Shown here: positions 32,701 to 53,917 of the stretch, piece by piece
Position numbering within the stretch: position 1 is the stretch's first letter
How the letters are laid out: the number at the start of each line of letters is the position of its first letter
Origin: Diprion similis
Taxonomy: Eukaryota; Arthropoda; Insecta; Hymenoptera; Diprionidae
Reading direction: 5' to 3'
DNA length: 64,000 nucleotides
Assembly: GCF_021155765.1 (NCBI RefSeq)
Contig: NC_060114.1
Coordinates: 22,364,501-22,428,500, forward strand
Made by a program: the position numbers and the translations under genes
Notes under the pieces: generated by a model
Database searches by the model: none
The model's input: only the letters and a program-made list of their open reading frames with translations
What the model was told of the DNA's origin: nothing

Positions 32701-35700
32701 TGCTCGATGTTTCAGGGGTCGAACGCAGCTGGTAGTATTATAGCCTCGCGGGGTAGGAGGTTTTTAATAAAGCAAGGCACGTATTAATTTTTGGCTCATT
32801 GTCAGATCGTACCTTGTCGAGGGCACCGTATCGATCGAAGGTTGTACATTACGTAGACTACGTAGACATAACTCATTAAAGGTATATTATTATGTTATAT
32901 GTATGTACATATACACATCATACAATATGTAATACATACATATATATTATATTGCTGCACTTTAGTACAAATGCTTCATCTTAATTCAAATGACAAACCT
33001 ACATGTTGGTCGTTGATGCATACGCGATGACGTGATGTGCATATGACTGCTATTCGTTGTCAATAATGAATATTGTTTTCAAATAATATTTATAAATCGA
33101 GTGTAAGGAAGATGCAGTTTCGTTTTCCATTCGTTTTTAGTGTATATCGGGCGGTGAAACCTAGGTAAATCTTTTACTAATAAGTTTTCGATTGAAATGT
33201 ATTATTAGTTTTTATTTTTATTTTATTTTTTTCTCCTATACTTGAAGATAAATATAACTGTATAAACGTGTCTCCTTATGCACGTATTAGACATGTATGT
33301 GTACACCTATGTACACATATTGTACACATACATGTGGGTATACATCGTGTACGTTGGTTGAAGCGAAAAAAATATTTTTTTCCGAACGAACCACAATACT
33401 CTAGAGCCGTTGGCATTTGATCTGTCGAAATTTCACTGACGCCAAAATCTGATTTGAACTCATCTTCTGTATAAATGTTCATACTAAATCAAGGAGAAAA
33501 AGAAGATCTTTATTTCACAAAGAACTAAAAATACCACTTATTACAATTTCAAAGGTAATGAAGTTCTGTCGATTTATTATATCATATACTAGTTGAAATA
33601 ATTAATAATTTGCTTCCAGGTGTTTCTCTGCAGTGAGTATTGGAACACCATATTATATATTGTAAATTTATGAAGCTATTGCAATTGCGGGTTGCATACT
33701 ACTTTTGAATATCAAGAAACAATTTTCGGACTGTAGTGCAATTTAATTTGGAAAAAAAAAGTTTTTACTTTAATCTCAATGTACATATAAATACATAACA
33801 CTATGCTTTGTGTATGTCTAGTTCTAATCTGTACCTTTTATCACGTAGCCTTACAAAATTATAGGTGGTATGTACTTTAAAGCATTTTTTTACCCCATTC
33901 TGATCTCATTATACGAGTTTTTTTAGTTGAATAAACGGTGTATTTATAAAATATAGCCATGATCGGTTTATTTTCATTTTCCGAGTCACCTCTCTCGGTG
34001 CAACGCTAATAACGAATGATCGAATATTCTTTGCAAAATTGGTTTCACCGTCACAATTACAATAACCGTCGAGGGTAGCGTCTTCACTTTCCACGTGTGG
34101 TGGCAATTTCCACGGCAAAACTGATAGCCTCGGACTAGGGCACCAGCCGTAGAAAGCTATTTTCCTCCCTTACAATTATCCTTCCTATGCTATTGGAACT
34201 GTTGGTGCAACAGCTACGATGGTATTATGATGCGCCAAACCCCCGATTGTAGATATTACATTTGCGTAAATGAGCATATTAAATTTGAGGGAAAGAAGAA
34301 GCGGAACGTCAGTGAAAATAATTCGTCAAAACTGCAAATTGAGTTTATCTGTGTTATCAACGTCATGCTGTCGAAATGCGATCAAAGGAAATAGGAATAA
34401 TAATTAATTGGAAATAACAATGAATAGGAACTTTTTGTACTCGTCGGCAATTCATCCGAAAATTATTCGAATCGTATTAAACTAGGTATAACGACGTAAA
34501 AGTTTTTGTAGCGTTCGAAACATTTGCCGTCTAAGTATAGCATTAGTCTGTTGAGTCTCATTCTTCCGGTGTGCTTTGACAATGTCGTGAAATGCCTGCA
34601 CCCCCGAAAATTACGTAAACTCTTCGAAAAAAAGATCCTCTAGTATTTCAAAATTTGAATGAAATCGTAAAACCGCGACTCGAATGATTGGAATGTACCG
34701 TCACACGCGTGATTAAGGATCAGATTTAGCTTTCGAAAGCCTACATTTTGATGGGTTTGAATCATTCGGGTTAAATAAATAAACTCCAGATTAAATTTAC
34801 GACTGCGAAGCTTGCACTTTCGAGACTGGGAGTTGGCTAAATTAGAAAACGTTAGATGTACGAAAGTTTTCACAGCACACCTTCACCTGATAATGAAACT
34901 TGATTACTTATCTCAATTTCATCTGAATATGTCAAATTATTTCTGCTATTGAGAGATTGGAAAATTAGAACAAAACTTGCAAGATCCCTAGACCAATAAC
35001 CCGATGCCCTACAGCAAATTTTATATAAAATTTTATGCGAATTGAAAGAGTCGTAGAGTAATGAACAATTCTTTTTGGAAACCTGGTGGTTTTCGTATTT
35101 TGCATTAAAATTGGAAGCATCACCCTGCACATCGCTATCAAAAAACAAATACTATTTTTCTAAGCAAATTTTAATCAAGTGAACAAAGTAATATCTTTGA
35201 CATACCGGAACTTGGGTGTAAAAGATTCTTTTTGGCAAAATCTATTTGATAGCTTCACAGAACTCATTCTCTATCGGCTTGTATGTATTTGTAATCTGAG
35301 CACAATGTAGGGTGGCAGAACAAAGGTTGAGCATAATTGCAAACATTCGAAAACAAGTACAATATTACAATAGACCAAGATTTATTCAATCTTTTTACAT
35401 GTTTCTGTACATAAAACGTTATATTAATGTAATTGCCAACATTAGATGATATACAGCAGGTATTTCGATTGTTCGATAAATGAATGTGCCAAAAGGATAA
35501 CGTAACATCCTTGGTTTCGGGATCAAGCGCTGTATTTCAGCGGATCCAGTCATACTGTACTTCATACAATTGAGTAATTAATTCAACGAGACTGAAAGCA
35601 AAGATTTTCAGCATAATGACTTCTGAGCTTCAGTGAAAAATAATCGACGACATTGAGTGAAAAGAACTATGCGCAACAAGAAAAATGTATGCCTGTGAAC

Positions 35701-36554
35701 GGCAGAGTGGAAATTTATAAGAGATAAGGTGGCAGGCAGCGGCATTAACAAATAGTCATCGTGACATTTACCTGTAATTGATAATATAATGGGTAAGTAA
35801 TTGCACTTTACATGAAAATAGTAATTATGGGCAAAATTTTCATACTTCCATCACTGGCAATCCTCGTCAGTAGATCGATTTGGATGTTGACTCATTTCAA
35901 AACGGTTCATTCTGATTATGAACTTCCTGTTGAGATCAACAGCTGTTTAGCTCGTTTAGTTAGTTAACATGTTACATGACCATACTCTAAAGACATTATT
36001 GTCTGAACCTTATTCTCGTGGGTAAATATCCCACCTCGGTATGCCCAGAGGCATTCGACTTGCTTGCGATGACTATCTCGATTCGAATCACAAGTCTATC
36101 ATAGGATAAAACACTTGACTCCCTGACCCAAACATTTCATCAATGACTGATCAATGTTTTTAATGTTATTTCGACAATGCGGAAAGAATGATTTAAGTTA
36201 CTTTCACAGAATAAGTTCTTTGAAGTTTAAAGACAAACTCTTGGTTATTTATCTGCTTCTTCCGGTACCGAAAAATTTTCGGGTTTCCCTATGCGTGCTC
36301 ATGCAGTTTCAGTTTCGCATATAGTATGATTCCTGAATACAATCTATACAAAATAGATACGGTTTTGTATTCAGATTGAGTCAGGGTTAATACATTTAGG
36401 CACATACAAGAGATCAAGAATAAAATGAGCTTGAAATTTTTAAGGCACTTGTTGATGATGAAACTACAGATAACACCCGGTTACCTTCATCACGAAACAT
36501 CAGAATTGGCCTCTGGGGGTTCTTTTCAATATTGTTGCGACATTTGAAACTTAC

Positions 36555-38618
36555 TTGCTGAATGATATCCATCATAGACTGTGAACTGTTGGTCTGATAG
36601 AACTCGTTGATTTCTGTTGGAATGCAAAAGATGCTTGCGTCATTAGGTTGAATTGCCACATTTTCGCCAATAAGGCGAAACTCTGGGGGATTGACAATGG
36701 GTCCGTCAAGTTCTTCCTTCATGAATAGTAGGGTTTTTGTGCTACCTGGGACGTACGGACTAAAATCGATTATTTTAACATGATCTTTTTTATGACGAAT
36801 CACGTCAAATACATCTGGAAAGACAAAGGATTCACTGTAATTACAACGTACGGAGAAGTTGAGCAGACTTTTATATGATTACTCGAGCTGCTGGACCATT
36901 ATTTGTGCTAGCAGTTTAGTTCACGGTATAGAAGTCTGTGAGAATTATTACCTTTACACGAAGAGAATGGAAGAGCAGATTTGACTCGAAACCGCAGGAA
37001 AGAGGGACACATCAAAGTTTTTGGTATAAAAAAAAATACCCATGCCAATTGTATTTTTTACTATAACTGTAGCACATTTGAATCTCCACACAGTAGTTTT
37101 CACTGTTTTTGGAATGAATTCTGCATTCTATAAAGTATGTTTGACCAGAATACATGTCCGTCTTTTCCTGCAGTTTTGGGTAGAATCTGTTCTCTTATTC
37201 TCTCCGTGTAGTTGCAGTCATTCAAGGTGAATTGCTGTCTATACTTACAATTTGTCAGAGATACAAATCTTTTCTTTATCCGTTCATGGAATAAACTCTT
37301 TATATCTTGACGTATGTCATACTTCTCCGTTTCGATATACAGATAATATTGCGATAGGTCCCGCTGACATATTCCTAAAATAGCTCGAAATAATTATCAG
37401 CTGCGGAAGGAACAAAACATTCAAGTTTCTCTGCCTAAGATTTTAACAGTAGCTAATTATTACCATCCCCACAATTACATGAAATAGAAGTTAATCATTA
37501 TATATAATACATTGATTACCAACAAGCTCGCCATTCATCACAAAGCATCGAAACTCTGTACAGGGATTTATTTCGCGCCATTTCTTCAAGACCAGGCAGG
37601 GTGGCACATTCACCTTGTTATTCTTTAAGGATTGCAGCTGATTCAGGTCTTTTACCAATCGATCTGAACTTTTGAGTAATAGATAGACTTCCTCCAAGGT
37701 TGTGCATCTCAATGTTTTTGTAGGGGCGACCCATGCTGCATCCTTCAAAAGTCACCAAACTGCTATTTGATTAAGTACAACTTTATGGCCGTCTATTTCG
37801 GTACATTTTTTGCTAACAGAAATTACCAATAGCGAAACTGATATTAATCTCTAACTGTAAGATAGACATGCGGTACTTTTTCAACTGAGGCAACTGGTAC
37901 CATTACCAGTTGCATATACAGGCTGATTTATTCGTTGCTTAACGTGAGAGCCTGGCGAGAGGGAAAACCACTGACATAGGCGCCAGATCAAAAGACTACC
38001 TCAATTGCACTCCGTGTTCAGCAACGAACATATCACCCTGTAGACCATAAAACTAGTTCAGTGCAAAAAGAATTCCGTTTGGAAATAGAAAAAGCCCACT
38101 CACCAAAGGTGCGCTCCAGTTCAATTTAATAAACACTGCGCCAAATTCGTTCAGGACATCCTTAATTTGATTGCTAAACATTGGATAAGACGGCTGGTTT
38201 AAATCCTGTAACAACATATTACTCATGCTTTTATCAGTAAAAATGAGAAAGACAGAGATGGGCAAGATGGCTTAATGTGATCGATTCCCTTGGAACGAGA
38301 CAGTCTTTGGAAGCAATTAAAGATAGTACAAAACTGAAAGGATGCAGTCAAACTCACGTTGGTCGATTGTGCTTCGCCTAGGTGAACGTCGTCGTTGTCA
38401 TTCGGCAGTACCAAAGTACCGTCGGACCATTTCGAGCCGCATGATTTCGAATCATTTCGCGCCTCTATGGGTAATCGAAAGGAGCCATGCTCGAGGTATG
38501 CCATAACCTCGTCTGGTATCGGGACGGAGGCAGCCTCCAGTGACTCTTTGCCGAACAACGGGTACCAAATGCTAAACGAACACTCGGCACTCATCTTCAT
38601 CTGTACACAATCTCTCAT
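36555..38618 (-). CDS. CDC123: CDC123 (D123), eIF2 assembly factor; short last exon not located
   Basis: Exons 38618-38358, 38205-38104, 37742-37520, 37374-37249 and 36814-36555 join in phase (0,0,1,1,0) to 324 residues; animal CDC123 is about 336. It is an ATP-grasp-fold cytosolic protein that binds the eIF2-gamma C-terminus and is required for assembly of the eIF2 trimer. Family blocks are CSFSIWYPLF, FIKLNWSAP followed by DAAWVAP, EFRCFVMNGELVG, CQRDLSQYY and VFDVIRHKKDHVKIIDFSPY, the last containing the Asp of the metal/nucleotide site. Met7 and Met9 (MKMSAECSF) are alternative starts; the upstream ATG at 38618 was chosen as the longest. The donor GTAAGT at 36554 shows that a last exon follows. 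The 36414 frame merely reads through it. Confidence 0.9.
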
Positions 38619-39200
38619 AGAATTGGAAGAGTTTTCGGATCAACTGTTCTGAGAAATGTCCAAGATTCTATCATACAACTCGTAAGCGAGTCAAAGCACT
38701 ATCCTTATATCAAGTCCTCGGTTTTCTTGCGGCCTTGATGCAGGCGATGCAGGCATCGGAATATTACGCCTGAAACCGCGGGCACCGGCAATTCGACACA
38801 CATCGGTTTGCATTACGCACAGTCCTCGTGCGCAACTTGCTCCGACCGCTTGAAATCAACAAGCGCCGAACCGTTGACTGAAGAGTGAAGACCACCGAAG
38901 TTGTATACATTATAATACCTGGAACACGCACTATTTATGCTTCACCGTAGAGCAAAGCGTGCCGAGGAAGATGATGTGTGCAGGTATGCAGAAACGCGTT
39001 CCAGTTCACTGAAGTGACATCGAAGCACATTTCGCTATTCATCTGGATGTGCCCGAGAATCGCATAATTGTGACTCGGGTGCAATGTCACTTAAACCATC
39101 GGTAGGTCAGAGTTCGGAGCGCACTCATTGTCAGTGCCAGCGAATTAAATTCGCTTCCGGTGTTCGATAGCATAACTGGAGGGTCACGCACTGAAATATC
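38619..39200. promoter_or_regulatory. Promoter region of CDC123, possibly bidirectional
   Basis: This 0.6-kb stretch precedes the CDC123 start on the minus strand and a candidate divergent exon at 39201 on the plus strand. It is G+C-richer than the adjoining spacer. No specific site can be defended. Confidence 0.4.
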
Positions 39201-39362
39201 ATGAGTCATTCTTCAAAGCTCTGGCATCTCACCTTTTTGTATGTATCGTATAATCTGGTCGGTATCTTGTACAAAAGTTACGTAAACACGAATCGCAGCC
39301 GTGTGGCTCGACAGAAAAACGAGTTATTGAAAAGTGTGTCCAGAAAGTTTCGGTTATTGATG
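39201..39362 (+). CDS. Candidate first exon of an unidentified small membrane protein
   Basis: The ATG at 39201 opens a frame reading MSHSSKLWHLTFLYVSYNLV, then GILYKSYVN and a basic segment RSRVARQKNELLKSVSRKFR, ending ATG|GTGAGA at a plausible donor at 39363. The composition suggests one hydrophobic helix (about residues 7-25) followed by a positively charged tail. I recognise no family, and no downstream exon could be paired with it, so it may be spurious. Its position, divergent from CDC123 with 0.58 kb between start codons, is the main support. Confidence 0.2.
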
Positions 39363-39479
39363 GTGAGATTCATGTCTTGCTTTCAAGTTTCTGTTTTTAT
39401 GGACATTTATCTTTCTGCAAATAATGTTCTCTCTTTTCGAAAGATGCCTTTATCTCAATTATAATAATTTTCCATGCAG

Positions 39480-42400
39480 TCAAAACTCCCATGTAACAAA
39501 AATTAGCCCAAATTGAGATAGATTATATCCCCTACCGAGAGGACCTCGCGAGACGGACCCTTCCCAGCTGCCCAATTAGATTAGCTTTATCAGATCGAAA
39601 ACCGAAGATAGGGGAAAAATATAAGTGACAGTTACAATAACAAAATTAATAGCTTTATTGTACGTCACAATAAATTCCTATGTGCAACTGGCTGATTTGA
39701 AGATGCGCGAAATTATGATTCGTAACAAACATGATATATCTACATTATGAAGTCAATTCATCAGTACGTATACATTAATGACAGAATGTGCAGTGGAGTG
39801 AAGGTGCGTATTAAAGTTACATACAATAAGACTTACGAAAAATATGTCTGTTGAATGCAGGTATACACATAAAAATATTTATTTTTCTTAGAACAGTCTC
39901 AAACTCGCAGGCTTAAAGTAAAATCTCAATCGACTGAAATTAATATGGACTTAAGTTATGGTAATGCCGTTATACTGCTCATTCTAAGCTCTCTAATCTC
40001 CGTAGGGATTTATATCCATGCATTTGATGAAAATCTAGGGTAGTCTAATTGTGAAGCCAATTTCATTCATACGATGTCAATCCACTCAAATTCTTTGCAT
40101 TCTGCTTTGCATTTGTGAAATTCCAAAGGTATTGATTAAATTTGTTGCACAGTTTTTACCGAATTTACAAATGCCAACCCTCGAGCTGTGCGACTCAAAT
40201 ATTAATACAAATCTTATGGTAATGTTGAACCGAAAGAGGAGTTCTCTCCCAATTAGCTCCTTTGACTGTTAGACCTTGATTGCTCTTATTATGCCTGTCT
40301 TCAAAACTTTTAAATCAGAGGTTAATTCCAGTAGATAGTAGATTTTCCCTTATCAAAGGAATAAAAAGCTATATAATGTAATGCAATGACGAGATATCTA
40401 GTTTGAAGTTGTATCGTGCCGTTATTTATAGTTGAAAATTCAATAAGATTCTAGAACACCAGAAAAACTTTTAGCATTTCTCCTCAATTCGTTTAGAGTA
40501 CCGGTTTCAAACGAAAATATTTGAGCCGTAACATTAAGATATTGATTCCCTCATTTTTAATTCATGACTTGGTCCCATTATTTCTGAATGTACCGATGAT
40601 ACAAACCCAATCTTATTGTTAGACTTCAAATAATCGAACCTATAGTGACCCTTGAATGGACTCAGTTTAGCATAGCAGCATAATGGAGAGCACAGATCGC
40701 AGGAAGAATGAAGAAAAGATATATTTCAAGTCACATATATCATCACTGCTTTTAAAAATAATCGTGCGTAATTTCTGCACCTCTGAACAATGTAAGTTGG
40801 CAGTATTAAATAATTGTGTCACCCTTTGGTGTAACTTCGATTGTTTGTCAATTTGCAATTTCATATCATCTTCATTGTTTAGCCAATCAAAGGGCTTATT
40901 CCTTAACATTGCAGTTATGCATGAAAAGAAAGAGAGCTTTCTTTTTGTTTATGGAAATCAATCGTTGGCATTGGTAATAACAAAATCTACAGCTATAATA
41001 GCTGCTGAGACAGTGAATAGGTCGGAATAACCATTCTTGGACAGAATGGCATGCCTAAAGTATGAAAATGCCAAGTAATGAAAGTCACACAATCTATTTC
41101 GAAATCCATAAATATAATCTTGAAAGGACTCTTTCCTAACCACACGTTCACCGCCTGTGCCAAAAGATGCATAACTTTTACCTGTGCTAAGCGTAGCGGA
41201 CAAATGTTGTGTACTAAATGTTACATCTATTTTGACGCAGGTGAAAACCATGCAACTCGGAAAGGGCACTTTAAAGAAACATTGACCCTACAATATAAAC
41301 TTATGTCTACCCTCAATAGTGTCAATCGGCATGTGCGATATAGCGTGATACTCTGTCACAGACTTATATACCATGTTCTCATGTACCCAAATATGTTTAT
41401 ACAGATTGAGTCTTACAAAACCTTGAAATTTAGTGCAATTCAGCTATACTGAAGTCTAACCGCTTGGGTAATCTGACCTGCATTCAGGCACACTATGTTG
41501 AACTGATTTACACTGGCAAATGTGAGCCTTTTCTTTGGCTACATATCTTTAATATGCTTTGGTAGCCACCTGGCTTGCTCTCTGCCAATTTTTCTTTACC
41601 CATCCTCATACAGATGAGAAACTCTTTTACCCAGGCACTGAAATTCGAATTCTACACTTATTTGTCACGCCTAAACAAGTAGCTGTTGCAAATGCCCAAC
41701 AAGTTGAATCAGTACAGCATACAGCACAGCTCGTGTTGTAATTTTAATTTTATTGAACAAATCAGTCGTATCCATTTCCTAAGTTTGCAAAGATTCACCT
41801 TACATCATATTCTAAATGCTAGACAGATAAGGCATTTCATGGCGCGTGTCTGTTTCAATAATCAAAATGCGCTATGGTATAGCTTTTGTCACACATCCAC
41901 TATTGTTTCAGTACGTTTTGGTTCCTATACCAGAGCTGGCCAAATAACATCTGTACTCGAGCTACCAAATACATAGATAAACTTAAGGTGAAATTAAAAC
42001 ATGTGTGTGTGTGTGTGTGTGTGTGTGTTTGTATCATATACGCTCATGAGTTGCATGGGTAATAGCCATATCACGTATGTATATACTATAGCTTTCTATC
42101 GGTTACGACCGATCTGGTGTATACTTTTCATTTTTTTATTTCGTGGAGAATTGCGTGAAATATAAAAATGTTCTAACCATGTTCAAAATCTATCGATGTT
42201 AGCATCGAACATATCAAAGGCACGATTTTACGAAGCTATCACAATATTTTCAAGGCTAAACGACGCGTTCTCGGTAGCAAAAATTGAATCATTTCATCAT
42301 TCAATCAAGTAATACAATCGAATTGCAAGCAACAATGCAAGACAGCTGTAACCAGATCGAACCATAGAGCGAACGTAATTTACAATGAGATGGCCAGTAA

Positions 42401-43488
42401 ATTATTAATTAGGATACTTAAATACTATGTCGGTGATTTCAACTATACGATATAAATTATGTTTACATGTATTTCAACACTAGGTCAATAGATCAAGTGG
42501 ATTAAAGCCAATCCGTGTTAAGGGTTGTTTAACTTTAATCTCTTAAAAAAGTTAAACAAGTTAATGCAGTCCTAAAGTACTATACCGCTAACGGTTATTT
42601 TAATCTTTGCCTACCATGTAACATTGATTATAGAAGTCAGATTCGGAGTCTCAGTCACTGACATTTATACCAGCGATAAGTAACAGATTCAAGACGTATT
42701 TAGACTTAAACAGAGGGTACAGTTGGAAGGGTTTAATCAGTATTCAAAATAATTGATGTCACAAAAGCATATTTGTTTAGTTGCATTGTCTAGGACTTTT
42801 TGTTATAGCACTAGTCTGCAACGCTGAGAGAGGGGAAGTGACAGGGAGAAAATGGCTGTACGTAAAGAGCCTCGTGGGAGAGTCTGGCAAACGTCAGATT
42901 ATTTTCTTGGTTTAATCGTAGTTTTCGCGGGGGTCTTCAGGGGGACTTGACTGTCGCTACACTTAGGGAAGCACCAAATCCGAGCTTGTTAGGTGGAAAT
43001 TTATTTTCGACGCGCCGTAACTTTCTGTAATAAAGCTGCGATGAGATGTAATAAACAAACTGTATGTTCATTAGTGCCGCTGTGATGACACAAACTGGCC
43101 TTTGGGATATTTAAGAAGATGCAAGTCAGCATCTGCTCCGTCTTCGTTATTCTTCACCATGAATTGTGTGCTTTGTGATTGTACACATATGTATAATTCG
43201 TATCGTCAGTCACGCGTATGAACATCTATGGAGATAGATTCTGACCTATTGAATACCACTGGTGTTTTCTGCTACAATTTGATTAAACCTCCTGAAATGA
43301 CACGGGTGATTTTAAACCGGTCTATGATTGTACACCACTAATATATACGTGAAATTTGCCGCATCATGGAATCTTGTTTGCTGGACTCTCCCTGAAGGGT
43401 CTTCAGAGGAAAGTCGATATCTAATGATCATAATGGTCAACCTAATCTCTGATTTTCTTCAATGTGCGACTACACATGTATCCATTCT
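39480..43488 (-). other. No gene seen; may be MAGI 3' UTR
   Basis: About 4 kb without recognisable coding sequence. On the minus strand an AATAAA signal occurs near 39656, and another near 43001 lies closer to the MAGI stop codon. Part or all of this could be MAGI 3' untranslated sequence. It includes a TG microsatellite at 42001-42028. Frames at 40.7-41.5 kb on both strands show no familiar motifs. Confidence 0.4.
42001..42028. repeat. TG dinucleotide microsatellite
   Basis: About thirteen TG repeats, uninterrupted. Confidence 0.9.
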
Positions 43489-50595
<7,107 letters not shown>

Positions 50596-51736
50596 ATGGT
50601 AGCGAGTTGCAATTATCCCTTTCTGATGTTTTCAGGTGGTAAACCTTATTACCCAAAACTGGTAGCTCGCTGACATCTTTTGGCAATATTCGTTTTTCCT
50701 GTTGAATCAGCCAGATCCGCGGTCATAAAAGTCAGCATCGCCGTATTTTTTTCATTGTCATACAATTTCCGTTACCATGTATCTATTTCAAATGCATTTT
50801 CACCCAAGAAAAAGAAAATGCTTGCAGACCTGGTAGCAAGTCATTCACAGCTCGGTTGAATTCGTTTGCACAATTGTGGAAATAGATTAAAGTAACACTA
50901 AAATTTTGATTATTTGTACGACATTCGGCAGGCATTGATAATTATATTTCGAATGAACACTAAGATGAAATAATGGCAAATTTTTCCGCACACATTGAAT
51001 GAACTTATTTTAAGCTATCGATCTTGAAATTTACACAGACGTGGAGATGGTTGACAAGGAATCGCGAAGCGAACAACTATTGAGATTGTTACAAATAACA
51101 TACAAGTGTCAAATAAATCAAGCTAAATTTGCTGAGGTCAAATCTACCTCCACCTGGACAGATCACTCAGGACAAATGCTTGTGTACTTGTCCCCGAATA
51201 TGTGATCAACAATCGCATTTGTTGTTGTTGTTACTGTTGTTGTCGTTGTGGTGATTCTTGTGTCCCACTTGCCTGATAAAAGAGATTTGTTGATTTCTAC
51301 AGTATGGCTACTCCCCATCGGTTACCCCTTCCATAATGCAATAATATCCCTACTGGTTCGCTGAACAACGAGGAACCAAATATTTCAAAAATGATTCACA
51401 CCGAAATTCTAGAATCGAGCTTGAGTCGACACGGTTTGGTACTCATCGTTTATAAACAGCACTTGTTCCAGAGATATTCAGATTTGGGTTAAAAACATGA
51501 AAAGCAAACGCATTTAAAGAGAGAAGCACGGACAACAAACTTGTTGTTTGAAAATACTTGTTAATTAATCAGCAGCTCGTGTAGGTAGCGCTAGAGTCCG
51601 CAGACAATTTAGGGCGTTGACTGAAGATTGCGACGACAGCAAAGCAAGGAAAAGGGCACAGGGGTAACGGCAGTGCCCTATAATTACCGACTCGCTAATG
51701 GGTCCTACAATGTCGAGTCGGTTAGATAAAAAACTT

Positions 51737-51885
51737 TGGGCTGGGTTCACATAGGCGCGGTGGCGCGGTCGAGTTGCATGAACCATTCAGAATGCATGAA
51801 GTATGTTGTTAACTAGATTTCAAGCATTTTGATTGGTTACCACTCAACCGCGTTCCCCGTGTCGGCGTCTATGCAAACCTACCCT
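51737..51885. mobile_element. Small palindromic foldback element
   Basis: Nearly all of this 149-base segment folds on itself. The ends are TTGGGCTGGGTTCACATAGG (left) and the complement of TTAGGGTAGGTTTGCATAGA (right). The pairing continues inward through CGCGGT, GAGTTG/CAACTC-like blocks and AATGC.TGAA to a centre at GTTAAC. There is no reading frame. It looks like a short MITE. Confidence 0.6.
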
Positions 51886-52514
51886 AAATGTATGATATCT
51901 AAAGCTGGCATAGGAGAATTAGGAGAAATCCTGTGCCTATATCGGCTGTCTCACTTCTGCTCCCTTGTCTCCCACCATGGCACCGACTGAAAGAAGGGAG
52001 CACTCGCGGCATATGTCTTTCCTGTATTGTAGGAAGCGCTCGGGCTATCCTATAACTCTATGGGTGAAGGTGAGTGTCTTATCGAAGCTCAAAAGTTTCG
52101 GAAATTGGGCGCAAAAGTTAGGGCGCTGCTATCTAGTGGTAGCCAAACGTAAACAAACCCTTGTAATATGAGAGCCCACTCAAGCAGCGTCAGTGATGGT
52201 TGTGGTCATTATAAATCGACTTGATTCCGTTGAAAGATGTATCGTAATTTTGTTTGTTCGGTACGTTTCGATAATACCAATTGATATAGGTATTTACCAA
52301 TTGAATTTTTTAATGAAGAAAATTGGGGAACTACTATGCATTGAACAAATCTAAAAGAATTAGGTTAGGTCCTGTGTATATATTACCTACTACTAGATTG
52401 CAGCGCCTTCGCACTTATGGTGGGTTTCCAAAACACACTCCGCGTCGATAGGAGAATCACCCCGGCCGCAAGAGTTTACGGACCAGTGTAGACGACCGCA
52501 ATCTTGGGTCAACA

Positions 52515-52830
52515 CCAGTAATTTCAGTATGAAGGGTAGAGAGAAGAAGGCTCAACTCGGCGCTACACGTGATGCTAAAACTCAAGAAAATAGTAACTCC
52601 TCTTTTCGCCTCTAAGTGGCGCTCACAACGCTATTTCTCGATGTATATATGTATACGAAAGAACACAGTACTACCCCCACTTCTAATTACAAATCCGAGA
52701 ATAATCTGCGCCAGCGTTGCTGTCGACAAGAATTAGAACTATTATTTGCCGAAATTTGGGCCGCAGCTGGGATCATGTATGAAGCGCCGAGTTGAGCCTC
52801 CTTCTCTTCACCCTCCATAAATTCCAGAAT
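52515..52830. repeat. Inverted repeat with AAGGCTCAACTCGGCGCT arms
   Basis: A left arm at about 52515-52577 contains AAGGCTCAACTCGGCGCT. A right arm at about 52773-52830 carries the complementary AGCGCCGAGTTGAGCC followed by TCCTTCTCTTCACCCTCC. They pair over roughly 55-60 bases with a few mismatches, leaving a spacer of about 200 bases. Outside the arms, GGCCGCAAGAG and GCGGCCGCAAGG are further similar blocks. It is probably a transposable-element remnant. Confidence 0.5.
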
Positions 52831-53589
52831 ACGGCACGTGTTTCGTGGTTGATTAAAGGCAACTGCGGCCGCAAGGATGAATGGCAGTTCGTCGAAATTG
52901 CGCCAGATGACGCTCGTGTCATAGGTGCAAATATCGTAGATTTGGTGGAAAGGGCGCGGACCTACCCTGTTGTAGCTGTTACGAGCTTTGCCATGGCTCT
53001 GCCGCCGGTTAGTCGGAGAGCGACGACACTTTAACTAGTCGCACTCGGGCATTGATCCCTTGCAACCGCCGCGAATTGTCAATCTAATATTGTGCGATGT
53101 GGTTGTTTGCATTTTATGTACATCCGCCCAGTGATTTAAGGGACTCAGAAATTAATTATGTCATTTGAACCACGACAAGCCCTCGTTTTACCAAAGGTTC
53201 TCACTAGTAAATTGTGCAACCCCAATTATTAGTACAAGTATTTTGTGCGCATGATGTTGAACATTTGGATTTCGCATCAAAGAGACTAACGAGCGAACAG
53301 ACGGGTAGAAGGAGTGAAATGATAAAGTCAGAGAGGCAGTAGGAATTGATTGATTCGTGTGCGGGACTCAATTTTGTATCAATGTCACTGCAATTGGTGT
53401 TTATGGTATCATTATCGTTATTGCTGGCGGTGTTGTTCTCTCTCCTTCTGTTTTTATTCATATCGACATGTACAACTAATCCTGATGCTTTTTTTCCATT
53501 AGGTTATCGTTTTTTACGCTAGCAATAAAATTATTTCTATCGACAACACCACCATCACTGTTAATTTTATCAATACTGTCGCCGTTCTT

Positions 53590-53707
53590 ATTGTTGTTGT
53601 TGTGTGTTGTTGTTGTTGTTGGTTTCATCATCATCATCATTATCATCATCATCGTCATCACCGTCATCATGATCATGATCATCATGATCATCATCATGAT
53701 CATCATG

Positions 53708-53742
<35 letters not shown>

Positions 53743-53771
53743 GACCATCATCACCATCATCACATCATCAC

Positions 53772-53866
<95 letters not shown>

Positions 53867-53877
53867 CCATCACCATT

Positions 53878-53917
<40 letters not shown>

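Larger units (their letters stand above)
31611..36554. other. 3' region of ZNF292-like gene and intergenic spacer to CDC123
   Basis: Begins with the ZNF292-like 3' untranslated region, which contains a TA/TG/CG microsatellite (31684-31890) and possible poly(A) signals at 32345 and 32765. A tRNA-like SINE candidate lies at 32425-32700. From about 33.0 kb to 36.4 kb the sequence is A+T-rich with no coding signal. The short last exon and 3' UTR of CDC123 must lie in the right-hand part, on the minus strand. Confidence 0.5.

Noticed and set aside
36240..36300. Possible CDC123 last exon ending VPEEADK
   Set aside because: The acidic ending resembles a CDC123 tail, but the available acceptor gives the wrong phase for the preceding exon, so I left the last exon unplaced.
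36414..36803. 129-codon minus-strand frame ending SALKISSSFYS
   Set aside because: Its first two-thirds is CDC123 exon 5, but the end reads through the GTAAGT donor into the intron and is not family sequence.
52792..53034. 80-codon plus-strand frame
   Set aside because: Protein-like in part, but it overlaps the inverted-repeat arm, has no splice partners and no recognised motif.
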